A stretch of 64,000 nucleotides of DNA from Aurantiochytrium sp. KH105 (Eukaryota; Sar; Bigyra; Thraustochytrida; Thraustochytriidae), in NCBI GenBank assembly GCA_003116975.1, contig BGKB01000035.1, forward strand, positions 434,001 to 498,000. The letters run 5' to 3'. A model generated the notes under the pieces. It was given only the letters and a program-made list of their open reading frames with translations, made no database searches and was not told the origin of the DNA. Below are positions 18,941-28,536 of this stretch, piece by piece (within the stretch, counting starts at the first letter, position 1; each line of letters begins with the position of its first letter). Position numbers and translations under genes: made by a program.

Positions 18941-20386
18941 ATGTGCGTGGACACTTGCGGCGCGCACGGGGAGTGCAACGCGGATGGGGTCTGCGAGTGT
19001 GACGCGTGGTGGTCGGGGCGTACGGACTTTGTCTTGTACCAGGGTTGGGCATGCAATACGCCCGAGCCATTTATTGTCGCAGTTTGGTCGGCCGTGCTTC
19101 TCGCGTGCGTGTATTTGCAAGTGCAAATCATCCGCGCGGGTTTAGTGCAATTGGCCAAGTTTTCGCAAAGGCGTCGTTTCCAAGCGAAGCGCGGTCAGAC
19201 TCTCAAATTGTATCGTCAACCTTTTGTGCTTCTCGGTATCATCGCCGAGCTCTCGCCGTTGTGCATGGGCATAGTGGCTTGGAAAAAGGTGACCCGAGCT
19301 GAGGATCGCACGATCGGCTACGATGTTCTCGTGTCGGTATTCTTTGCTATTGCCACCGTTTCTGGCTTTATTGGTAATTTTTTAGCCGAAATGGTTACGT
19401 TTGAAGCCCTTGCAAAGGGTATAAAGACCAACTCTGCTCATGAAATGAGCATTGTGCGACGTAAGCTGTCGCACGCTGCGTTTGCCGGCATTTTCGTATA
19501 CATTGCCACGCTAGCTGGCTCCATTGTGCCGGGATGTTTGATTGACGAAGGAGAGATCGGGGATCCTCGCGAGTCCGTGCAGCGTTGGCTCTTGATTGGC
19601 CGAAATATGGGCACAATCGCGTACATGCTGCTCACCATGCGGAGCGCGCAACAAGCTTATGCGCGCGCCCAAGAATTCAATGAGTCTTTGCTGATCACAA
19701 GTGTTCTTGCGCAAAATGAGTCCAATAAGGCTCTGCAAAGATTTGTGGAGAATTTGGAGGCGCTATCGCGAGAGAAAGTAAAGACTGGCAAGACTGCGTT
19801 GGTCGTGTACACTGTGTTTTCGCTACCCTGGATGTGGCCGTACCAGTCCGTCGCAGCAGGCTTAGTGACTGTAAAGGTCTTTACCTCACGATTGCATTTT
19901 GTTCATCAATATCTTGGTGCTGTGAAGGCTGCCAAGACGAAGGCCAAAAATGCAAATGAACCTCACGACCGCGATTTTAATCGTAGTACAGTGTGCTCAC
20001 AAAGCAAAGTGAGTCCATCTGAGGATCAGCTCAATGACTGCGTGCAGCGTGATGAAGGCGAACATCAAGGCCAAGTAGCTCACGAAAGGGAGTCGAAGCT
20101 TTCGAGCCCAGACGTGCTTTCAAGCGGAAAAGTGCTTCCATCGAGTATGTTGAACTCGCAGGGAACGTTGATTCGCGCACTTTTGAACGAAAATTGCGCT
20201 CAAAGCGATGCAGATCTCGTAAAAGATGGTGCAATGGATGTGTCTACGAAGGACTCGAAAGATAAGCTGTCCTCGGCCAGTGCGCGCTGCTCACTGGCAG
20301 GAATCGATTCTGCCGATTCGAACGGTAATGACGTTCAGGGCGAGGCAGACACTACGAAAAGCGTAGAACCAAAGCTGTCTCTCTAA
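18941..20386 (+). CDS. EGF-like/7TM family protein, copy 2
   Basis: 481-aa paralog of the preceding gene. The N-terminal tail has six cysteines in an EGF-like order (C2, C6, C12, C18, C20, C38) with the CDAWWSGRTD signature. About seven membrane segments follow, starting near residue 41. The ending GKTALVVYTVFSLPWMWPYQ before the last segment matches copy 3 closely. The C-terminal tail is long (about 135 residues), hydrophilic and rich in Ser, Asp and Lys, so it is probably cytoplasmic and phosphorylatable. The start ATG at 18941 leaves the first Cys at position 2, so a longer N-terminus or an upstream exon is plausible. Function unknown. Tandem with copy 1 in the same orientation. Confidence 0.7.
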   Translation: MCVDTCGAHGECNADGVCECDAWWSGRTDFVLYQGWACNTPEPFIVAVWSAVLLACVYLQVQIIRAGLVQLAKFSQRRRFQAKRGQTLKLYRQPFVLLGIIAELSPLCMGIVAWKKVTRAEDRTIGYDVLVSVFFAIATVSGFIGNFLAEMVTFEALAKGIKTNSAHEMSIVRRKLSHAAFAGIFVYIATLAGSIVPGCLIDEGEIGDPRESVQRWLLIGRNMGTIAYMLLTMRSAQQAYARAQEFNESLLITSVLAQNESNKALQRFVENLEALSREKVKTGKTALVVYTVFSLPWMWPYQSVAAGLVTVKVFTSRLHFVHQYLGAVKAAKTKAKNANEPHDRDFNRSTVCSQSKVSPSEDQLNDCVQRDEGEHQGQVAHERESKLSSPDVLSSGKVLPSSMLNSQGTLIRALLNENCAQSDADLVKDGAMDVSTKDSKDKLSSASARCSLAGIDSADSNGNDVQGEADTTKSVEPKLSL

Positions 20387-20846
20387 TGTGCTATGTGCGA
20401 GAGCGGCAAGCTGCTAGTGATGCACTCACAATACTGATGCGAGCGTACCAAGTACAACTGACGTAATGAATGGGAAAAGGGGCTGAAAGTCCAAAATTTG
20501 TAGAGCGTCAACGAGACGACATTTGGTAATGTCGAGTGACACTTGCAGCTCTTACTCTTCATACAGATGGCATGACCACATCGAGTTTGCTGTTCAAGGA
20601 AAAGAAAAGACTTTTTTGCAAGTCGTGTACACGCGCATCCAAAAGAGGGTGTCGAAGGTGCGTTCATATGCCTTGCTCTTTTGAAGAAAAGTGGCGATGC
20701 TTGTCAGTAGTTGCGCTCTCTGACAGTGTCACTTCACTTTTGGCTTTCGGTTGAGAGGGAGAGAGGAGATGCATTAAGCGAGAATGTCATCCGATTCGTT
20801 GTTCTGGTGAGAAATGAGCATTATACATGTTATTATTATTCTTTTT
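20387..20846. other. Convergent 3' intergenic region
   Basis: 460 bp between the ends of 7TM-like copies 2 and 3. Short ORFs only; nothing recognisable. Confidence 0.4.
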
Positions 20847-21974
20847 TCAATCTTTAACTGATTCGACGTTTGATGCTGGTGGACGTTGAGACGGGTTTTG
20901 ATGATTCGTTTGCTGATTTGCATGTGTTGTTGCAGCACTTGCAGCCGAAGAAGGGAGCACCGAGTTGACTTTGATTGATGCGTACTTTGATCGTTGAGGT
21001 AAGCTGAGAAAGTTGTGGACAAAGTGGGCCTTGCCTGTGATTTTAATAATAACAATGGCGATGGGATATGTTTGATAGGGCCAAAGCCACGGCAAAGAAA
21101 AGACGACATAGATGAGCGTGGACACCTTGGCAAGTTTGATCTTTTCGTGGCTCATGTCCTCGAGGTGTTTCAGGAAAGCCTCGACCTTGCGCGAGCTTTT
21201 GCTTTGCGTCTGCGCTGTTGCTGACATCGAATTGAGTAAATGCTGTCCCTGTTCTGCTGCTGTCCGCGCAATAAGCCCAAGCGCTTGCATAAAGACGATG
21301 AGACTGCAGTTGCGAATCACTAGCATGTATCGCATGGGCGAGTCTTGTGGAGGGGTGTCCTCTAAGTGGCATCCAAAAAGGACGGTGACAGCTGTAATGC
21401 CCGCATAGAGTGAGACCGCGGACCAGTTTCGAAAGCGAAGGTTGCGGCGCAGCTTGGCGATGTCCTCCGGACGAGTATTTGTCAGATTTTTGAGAAGGGT
21501 ATCAAGTGTGTTCATCTCGGCCAAGAAGTTTGTGATAAATCCATAGGGGACGGCGATCACGAACAGGACACTGACCGACCATGCGCGTCCGAGCTCTCGG
21601 TCCTCCAGCAAAAACGCCTTGGGTGCCGCGATGGCAATAAGTACAGGCGGCGCAAGGATGCCACTGAAGAGGATGCGAAAGGGAACAAACTTCCACGGTG
21701 GTAGCGTACTACCCTTTCTCACTGCGCGCGCTCTAAGCCCAGCGTAGCTCCTCGCCTGCAAGCGGAAGGCGCGAATAATGTTGAAAAATAGGCGTATGGA
21801 GCTGAGTAGCGCCACAGCCCAGATTGCCGCCTCTGCAATTTCAAAGTTTGTGCATCGATATCCATCGTAGCTGAGCATGTCGGCCTTGCCTGTCCACCAC
21901 GTGTCGCAGATGCATGTGCTTTGCTCGCAGATGCCATGGCGGCCGCAATCGGCGCTTGTTTCGCATGCACCCAT
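20847..21974 (-). CDS. EGF-like/7TM family protein, copy 3
   Basis: 375-aa paralog on the opposite strand. The N-terminal Cys pattern is the best preserved of the three: C4, C10, C16, C21, C23, C41, with CDTWWTGKAD. Seven hydrophobic segments begin near residue 47; the family motif SPMRYMLVIRN is at about 220, and a VVFSLPWLWPYQ segment near residue 310. The tail is short and Ser/Asn/Gln-rich. The ATG at 21974 is the only start in this frame nearby. A CAG-preceded upstream extension in frame is possible if a first exon exists. Same unknown role as its neighbours. Confidence 0.7.
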   Translation of the reverse strand: MGACETSADCGRHGICEQSTCICDTWWTGKADMLSYDGYRCTNFEIAEAAIWAVALLSSIRLFFNIIRAFRLQARSYAGLRARAVRKGSTLPPWKFVPFRILFSGILAPPVLIAIAAPKAFLLEDRELGRAWSVSVLFVIAVPYGFITNFLAEMNTLDTLLKNLTNTRPEDIAKLRRNLRFRNWSAVSLYAGITAVTVLFGCHLEDTPPQDSPMRYMLVIRNCSLIVFMQALGLIARTAAEQGQHLLNSMSATAQTQSKSSRKVEAFLKHLEDMSHEKIKLAKVSTLIYVVFSLPWLWPYQTYPIAIVIIKITGKAHFVHNFLSLPQRSKYASIKVNSVLPSSAASAATTHANQQTNHQNPSQRPPASNVESVKD

Positions 21975-24052
21975 GGTGTCGCCGGGCTGGATACCTGTCT
22001 GCGCGTCGCTTGCCTGCCCGCCGCGCAGGTCCCCTTCCGCCTGGAAGGCCAGTCACTAGGTAGCTGCTTGCACTTCGACACTAGGCCCCTCCTCCCACTG
22101 GGCTCCCGTACTACAAGTTATAAAGTCTATTATACCTCCCCTGACCTTTTGAGACCTTGATTTCTTGACTGTAGTCTGGCCGCACTGGAGAGGCATTCTA
22201 GAAAAGTTTGTATCAAGAGTTCCGTTGACTGCCGAGTCGCACATGGCAAAGGCAAGCATCGCGGCTTAGATCGCGAAGGATTCGTGTGATCGCAAAGAAA
22301 GGATCTGCTTTGTGCCACTCATGGCCGGATTTGCCCTATTTTTCGTCTGCATGGCTCCGCTCCCCTCCCCTGCCCTGCGGCTCAAATCAATGCCACCGCT
22401 CGGGTCTTGCCGGACCTCTCTCCTTACCGCTTCGTCGTCTCGCTGTCATTTGCCGACAGATTCGCACTCCCACGTCAAGGGAGCAGGAGCGAGCTCTCCT
22501 TCTGGCTGCGCTCGGGTCGACACTACGACGTCCCCACCAGCGGCCGGGCCGGGCCTTGCCCACCATCCGCGAAACCCGGGCCTCCAGAAGTCGCTCGCAT
22601 CCGTTGCGCTACTTTTTTCTTCCAAGCTGGAAGGCCGGTTCCATGGCTGCGGCCTTGCTCGCTTGCTCTCTCGCTTAGTCTGGCGTCCGCCACGTACGGA
22701 CTTGAACTACGGATCGAATCTTGTTCCCAAGTCTGCTCTGCTCTGCTCTGCTCTGTTTCGCGCCATCAGCGAGCGGTCTGCAGCGGCCACGGACTGCGGC
22801 CAAGGACAACGGCCACTGGCGGTGACCACTGCCGGGTGCCCGCGCCGTACCTCGCTCCGCTCCCTCCTCCGCACGCCGCCCTTGCCCTGCTCAGGCCGCG
22901 TCCCCTGGCTCGCCGCGGCTCTTTCTCCTCCTCGCCTCGCCCAAATCTCTCTCCTCGCCTTTCCGCGCTCCGAGCAGATCTCTCGCGGTCTCTTCGCTCC
23001 GCCATCTCCCTGGCCTCGCCTCGCCTCGCCTCGAGGCCCCGCCTGCCCGCGGAGGCGCGCCCGGAGCGGCCGCAAGCGCGGGCGGCGAGGCCGCGAGCTC
23101 GGGCTCGCGAGCCGCGGCGCGAGGGCTTCCCGGCATGGGGTTGAGAGATCCTGGCCTCGGCCACCGCGGGACTCGGATTCGATATGATACGATAGAGAGG
23201 CAGACGACGCAAAGGCAGACGTCCAGCTCACACGGACGAAGCAAGCGTCATGGCCATTCATCAGCCGCCATGCAGCTCCGACGTGCTCGCAAAGCAAAGC
23301 ATGCATGCATGCGTGCATGCGTGCAGGGATGAATTGCGTGCATCAAGATCTGGGATGGTTTTGCGCTAAGAACTGGAGCGAAGCGGTATTCACCAAAGTG
23401 ACTTCCTCCACAGCGTCGAGCGTGGCCACTGCGTCCAAGCGCCCTCATGCAACTGTCACCTGCTCTACTGCCGGCTACGCCCTCGTCTCTCCCCCACCCA
23501 AGGCCGCAAATAAAACCCATACATCCTCAACCCAAGCCCCACCAACCTCAGACATCACGACCAACATCCCGCCGCAGCTGTTGGTGTTCGCGCAGGCGCG
23601 TCCACTGGGAGCGGCCAGCGCCGCAGCAGGGCTAGCGCAGTCGTGGGAGGGGGAAGGGCTGGCAGTGGCGGCGGGGGTAGAGCAGCGCAGGCCAAAGGGA
23701 GGGGCAGGGCTCTCAATTTTCGTGACACAGGCCGCCGCGCGTGGCTCTCGAACATGCGGCGAGCGCGAGCGGCGCAGACGGTCAGCAAAAACGCAACCTT
23801 GCGAGGCGAGGCAGTCAAAGCGAGCGATACCACTCCGCGCGGCTCGGTTTTGCGCGGCGCGGCTCGGTTTTGCGCAGCACGAGGCGGCAGCGACGGAAGG
23901 GGTGAGAGCGCGCGCGAGAGCGCGAGAGCAGATCTTCAGGCGCCGAGAAAATTGCGCGCCAGCTTATTCCCGCCACGCCCGGCGTGCGCGGCGGGCGCAA
24001 GCGGCAGCGGGAGCAGGGCGCCTGCGATTCTCCTCGAGAAGGCAGAGAGGTC
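21975..24052. promoter_or_regulatory. Divergent intergenic region, GC-rich
   Basis: 2.1 kb between 7TM-like copy 3 (-) and an unrecognised gene (+). From 22300 onward it is very GC-rich with long overlapping ORFs on both strands (22312-23187 plus, 22707-23318 minus, 23305-24153 plus). Their translations are Arg/Ala/Pro-rich and domain-free, so I treat them as chance frames. A GCATGC-type repeat lies at 23299-23325. Confidence 0.45.
23299..23325. repeat. (GCAT/GCGT)n short tandem repeat
   Basis: Seven 4-bp units alternating GCAT and GCGT. Confidence 0.85.
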
Positions 24053-24763
24053 ATGTGCGCCATGCGTCTCGCCACAAGCGCCACGGCGCCAAGGGCGCAG
24101 CCCGCTGTAGAACGTCCCGTTTCGATCGAGGCCGACTGCGACGGCATCGATAAAGCCTCCGCTATAATCAATAGCTCAGGCCAACTCGTTGTCAGCGTGA
24201 TCATGGGAGGCAATCATGCCTTGAGCAGCGATGGCAGCGATCTTCGAATGGACGTTATTGTCGATGGTCTAGCCAAGGCGACAGTCGTGCACTGTGTTAA
24301 GATTAACATGAGCACACAGTGCGCAATAAGCGTGCCTACCGCTCGTTCGGTGCTTTTCGACCTGCACATTCAGCTGCAGGAAGGCTCCACGGCAATCTTT
24401 CGGGCATCAGTTGCTCTTGGCTTTTTAAGTACGCAATTTCATCTCCGCCTGGCGCCTGCGTCGAGCGTAGGGATCGTCGTCTCGAGCGACACTATGGAGT
24501 GTCTCCAAGCTTTGGGCGCCTTGCATCAAGATAAGTCGCCTCCAGATGGCTTCTCTTATTCGCACTCAAATGATCATCAAGAGGACTCGAATTCTGTTGC
24601 GCCGGAATTCGAGGCGCGGTCGTGCCTTTTGAGTGATGCTGCTTTTCATAGATTGGAAGAAGTCTTGATAACAGCGTCGAATGAACACGCACATACGGAC
24701 ACGGAATCGGACAGCTCTGCGTCACAAAATTCAATGCTCGAGGCCTCTTCCTTTTCTTTCTGA
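24053..24763 (+). CDS. Hypothetical protein
   Basis: 236-aa protein without a recognised domain. Residues about 20-150 alternate hydrophobic and polar residues as in a beta-rich fold (SIEADCDGID, then VVSVIMGG and VDGLAKATVVHCVKI stretches). The C-terminal 90 residues are acidic and Ser-rich. No signal peptide or convincing membrane helix. The start is the first ATG in the frame (24053); the open frame extends upstream to 23984 without ATG. Codon use is less GC-biased than in the chance ORFs nearby, which supports coding. Divergent from 7TM-like copy 3. Confidence 0.5.
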   Translation: MCAMRLATSATAPRAQPAVERPVSIEADCDGIDKASAIINSSGQLVVSVIMGGNHALSSDGSDLRMDVIVDGLAKATVVHCVKINMSTQCAISVPTARSVLFDLHIQLQEGSTAIFRASVALGFLSTQFHLRLAPASSVGIVVSSDTMECLQALGALHQDKSPPDGFSYSHSNDHQEDSNSVAPEFEARSCLLSDAAFHRLEEVLITASNEHAHTDTESDSSASQNSMLEASSFSF

Positions 24764-24798
24764 GCCCGAACCTTTTCGGTCCATTTCATTTTTCCAAT

Positions 24799-24996
24799 AT
24801 GTCATCTTATCTCGAATTCTGCAATCTAGAGTCAGGCTCAAAGTTTGCGATACCAGCAATGGCGGCAAGAATCGGGCTTAGCTCTGATGCCTGGCATTTT
24901 TTGATTTTAAAATTAAAAGCCAAGTTCAAATCGATCATTGTCCCCGAGCATCCAAACGTGATCAAGGTCTACCAAGCTCTAGAGAGGCGACGCTAA
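24799..24996 (+). CDS. Possible small protein (65 aa)
   Basis: Short ORF 35 bp after the preceding gene. It encodes a mixed sequence with a basic amphipathic middle (LKLKAKFKSI) and no low complexity. It could be a small gene, a 3' exon in another frame, or chance. No family recognised. Confidence 0.2.
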   Translation: MSSYLEFCNLESGSKFAIPAMAARIGLSSDAWHFLILKLKAKFKSIIVPEHPNVIKVYQALERRR

Positions 24997-25889
24997 GCTA
25001 TCCTAGTCGAGGTCGAGACTTATGCAGTTGTACGAACGAGCGGCAATCGCAAGCGAGCCTGACCGAAATCGTATAATATCTTGGGTATCACGTAGTGTGA
25101 TTATCCTAATGGCAATGGCAGTCAATTTTGCTGGCTATACGTAGTATCGATAATTCAAAATCAGTCAACGAGCGTCACGAACATGACTTATTACAGTTAC
25201 AAGCAACCAGCCATCATGGCCACGATTCGCTCTGAGAACTTAGCATGTTCTCCGCCACAGCCAAACTCAGGTCTTCGGGCGTTCGTTCTCCGTGCGTTCG
25301 TTCTCCACTGCTCCCCCTGATACCCACCCCCCTCTTGAGAATATCGGAACCCAAAACGAGCGGCGCTCTAGCACATGGTGGCTGCACTGCTGCCCGGGTC
25401 TCGGAGCCGCTATGCTGTCGGCCAGCGGGCAATTTGCGCAACGTCACGTCAGAAACTACCGACTTCAACGCCGTAAACTGGTCCCCGCCTCATTTTCCTA
25501 GTAAATTCCCGCCAGTTTTCCCTCACACTTTTTTCTTTTTCCCGGAGAACGAATGAAAAAGTTTACACCCACCCTGTGTGCGGAACTACCTCGGCCACAG
25601 CCATGTCCACGTGACATGGAATTTGGAGAACGACCAGCCAGGCGGCAGTAGTTGAAGTATCTTGCAAACCCGAATCCCAGCGCGCGAACAGAGACGTATA
25701 TCCACGTCGTCCCTGCACTTCAACGCAAGAGAATCGAGCATCGCCGTCTCCGCGCCGCTCCCGACGCGTCCACGCACGCCGCCGCCTCCGCCCGCCGCTG
25801 CAGCGCCAAGCCGCGCGTCGTTCGTCGCATCGCTCGTCGCGAACTCGTCAGTTTCCTTCTCATCTTAGGGGAATAAAGAAGCAAGCAGC
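24997..25889. other. Intergenic region upstream of the 293-aa gene
   Basis: About 0.9 kb, AT-rich to 25250, then mixed. It includes a short direct repeat of CGTTCGTTCTCC-like sequence near 25275-25305. No coding sequence supported. Confidence 0.4.
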
Positions 25890-26771
25890 ATGTTTTCCAC
25901 GGTAAACCACTTTCGAGAGAGCGACTGCTTATCACCGCGCAAGGCGATCGCAGGCTTGGAGAAGAAGCCCGCGCGGTCCCCGCTGCCCGCGCGCAGCCCG
26001 CGAGCCCCGGGCGCCCACCGCAAGCAGCCGCTGGGCCCGAGTCGATTCTACCCGGACGATCGCAAGCGCCGAGCCTTCAACATGATGACCGAGGAGCAGC
26101 AGCAACAGGCGTCGGCGGTGCTGGCAGCCGCGCGGCCGAAAGAGAGCACCGAGCAGCAGCCGCTGCCCGCGGGGAACAAGAAGGCAAGCGCCGACGCCGA
26201 TGCCGCCGCCGCGACGGTGGCCGCGCGACCCGCAGCGAAGGGCGCAACGAAAAGCCGCTACGTGCTCGTCCTGGAGTCAAGAGCAGGGCAAGACTTGGAG
26301 TCAGTCCTGATCTGCATAATGGACACCACCAATAAAGTCATCGTGCAGCAGTTCATGTGCACGCGCAATCCCGAAAAGGAAGGCATCCTCCTCCGCGAAT
26401 TGCCGGGCTTTGACCAAAAGAAGAAAATCTTCTCAAAGGTGTCGGTCATCCAGCATCATGCCAACAAGGGAAAGCTCGTCTTTCTCTTTATGAGCGAGTT
26501 CGAGCATCTCGAAAAGAATCACCAATTTCGTGCCGTTTGCAACGGATCCTTTGTCGACTCCGTGTTGGTCCCAAGCTCGATCCTCACAGGTTCGATTAAC
26601 GCTGCTGCTCCCGCTCCGCCGTCAGAGCCTGCGGACGCTGCTCGCGACAGAGACGCAACGGCCACTCTTGTGAGTCTTCAAGCAGGAGGAAATGGCGTCG
26701 GATCAAAGAGAGGGCCAGACAGCCTTGATGCTGGGCTCGGTTCTCCCAAACGATCACGTCAGTCACTGTGA
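25890..26771 (+). CDS. Hypothetical protein with basic N-terminus
   Basis: 293-aa protein I do not recognise. Residues 1-115 are basic, Pro/Ala-rich and low-complexity, with a Gln run near 69. Residues about 118-230 form a compact domain, starting KSRYVLVLESRAGQDLESV and including MCTRNPEKEGILLREL and a hydrophobic KLVFLFMSEFEHLE strand/helix; it looks globular and well conserved in codon use. The tail ends with a KRSR basic cluster that could be a nuclear-localisation signal. An internal ATG pair at the start of MMTEEQQQQ (about residue 65) is an alternative start. Function unknown. Confidence 0.6.
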   Translation: MFSTVNHFRESDCLSPRKAIAGLEKKPARSPLPARSPRAPGAHRKQPLGPSRFYPDDRKRRAFNMMTEEQQQQASAVLAAARPKESTEQQPLPAGNKKASADADAAAATVAARPAAKGATKSRYVLVLESRAGQDLESVLICIMDTTNKVIVQQFMCTRNPEKEGILLRELPGFDQKKKIFSKVSVIQHHANKGKLVFLFMSEFEHLEKNHQFRAVCNGSFVDSVLVPSSILTGSINAAAPAPPSEPADAARDRDATATLVSLQAGGNGVGSKRGPDSLDAGLGSPKRSRQSL

Positions 26772-28536
26772 TGCGCACATAATGGATCGACTTCCAACTC
26801 CTGGAGGAATCTCGTGAAAAATTGGCGAATGACGAGAACAGGAGTGATTAAGACCGTGATGGTAATATGAACCTGTCCACATCACCAGCGATCATACGAG
26901 CCTTGCTGGGCATAATTCCTGGTGTGGGAGTGAGGACTGTGCTTCATACTGTGGAGTATGTCCTTCACTGCATCAATCTTGGCAGAGAAAGCCAGGTTCT
27001 GTTTCTCCTAATGAGGAACGGCGGGTCATTAAAGGTCGTGAATCGGTACAAAGGAAATTCAGAAGATCGCCAGAGAGAGAGAGAGAGAGGAGGAAAACGG
27101 TCTTGCACTTTGGTGTGTCTGTGGATTGTCTTACCTCGCTGATCCGTGACGGATTGGTCTGTCTGGGTGAAGAAACAGTCTGTAGACACCCTGCATTAAT
27201 TACTCCATGACCGCGCTCATGAGAACACAAAGTACATCATTGCAGTGTACAAAGCGCGTGGCTCCATAATTCTGTACCACTTAAATAAGTCGGTTTACCA
27301 CGGTCGGCATTCAAAGGGATGGATGCCGACCCCGAGGAAAATGAAGATAGGACAACACCTGATGATGTGCCATGTGTTCGCCATCCTGAATGGCGAGCGG
27401 GCACTATCGCTTTCCCTTACAATTTTCTAGGCCTTGACGAGCGTTCCATGCGAGGCAATTGTCAAGGTCAACCCACTAAAACGGATTTTTCTATGACAAA
27501 AACGAGAAGAAAATGTACGCCGCCCGGTCGAAGAACGAGCGCGACCTGGTTATGTGTGACCTTATCAACTGCCTCTTTTTACATCCCTTGTTTGATCTTC
27601 AGATCCAAACCCACCAAAAAGTCCATCATGTAGAGCGACTTGCAAGATGTCGCAGAGTGTTGCACGGTGGCCACAGTGTCTCTGCGTCGATTTAAACTGA
27701 TCCGCCATGGCAGCAGTTCTGACCTGGACCCTGGATTGCAGATGAATGAAGAGAAAAAGTACCAAAGACTTGCAAGTATGTCTCACAAGGTCACACCTGC
27801 GGTCGCACGACGAGTCAGCAAGTTCGACCTGGCCTCAAGGTGAAAATTTGACGGACAAAGAAAGAAAGACCGCCTTGGGATGATCTCTCTCCCTCATGAC
27901 TCCTATTTATTTTATTTATTTGTTGTTTTTATTTATTGCTGAGCGACTTTTCCATGATCAGCCCGTGCGTCTCATGGCATGGTCAACGTCATAAATGTCA
28001 TTTAAATTCGCCAAGGCACTTGGGAAAAAGGAGAAGTTTTGTAGGTATAAGTTGACCCCGCATCAGCTGTGAGTTCACACTCACGGTAGGATGCAACAAC
28101 TCACCCCAAGCTTCTTCAATTGTACGAATGTCAAACTTCTTCAAAGAAATAAAGGCAAAAGGCGGAGTTTCTCCGTCCTGCCCTAAAAGCAGTAAACCGT
28201 CTAAAAGGGGACCACTTCGGAAGCAGGGTCCGGCTTGGAAAGTTACTTGCGGCCTGCGCGTCTGCATGCGACATTCCGCTTGCGAACATGAGCGAATAAA
28301 ATGTAAGGGGCATGGTCACGATGCAGAGAGGAAGAGTGAATCAGTGCTTGGCTTTGCGAGCCGCTACAGCCAGACCCTCGAGAGGTCTAGCTCGCTTTCA
28401 ACCCCCCCCCCCCCCCCCCCCCCCACACACACACACCTTTTTTGAAAGAAAGACACGCGGCCAGAACATCTGCGTAACGGAAAAACAACCAAAAAAAACT
28501 CTCTCTAGGCCTATACATATTTTCCATGGAGTCTTT
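26772..28536. other. Convergent intergenic region with broken short ORFs
   Basis: 1.77 kb between the 293-aa gene and the P4-ATPase 3' end. It is AT-richer than the genes, with TTTATT repeats at about 27905-27936. Several 60-105 codon ORFs (for example 27319-27633 plus, 27513-27695 plus, 27998-28267 minus) have protein-like composition but switch frame or end abruptly. They may be remnants of a decayed gene; none matches a family I know. Confidence 0.35.
28402..28436. repeat. Poly(C) run followed by (CA)n
   Basis: 23 consecutive C then about six CA units. Run length is the kind of feature sequencing often miscounts. Confidence 0.9.

Noticed and set aside
22312-24153. ORFs of 200-290 codons between 7TM copy 3 and the 236-aa gene
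   Set aside because: Mutually overlapping, low-complexity, no start context or domain support.
27245-27786. Transposon or retroelement remnant
   Set aside because: The short ORFs show no transposase, reverse transcriptase or integrase motif, and no terminal repeats were found.
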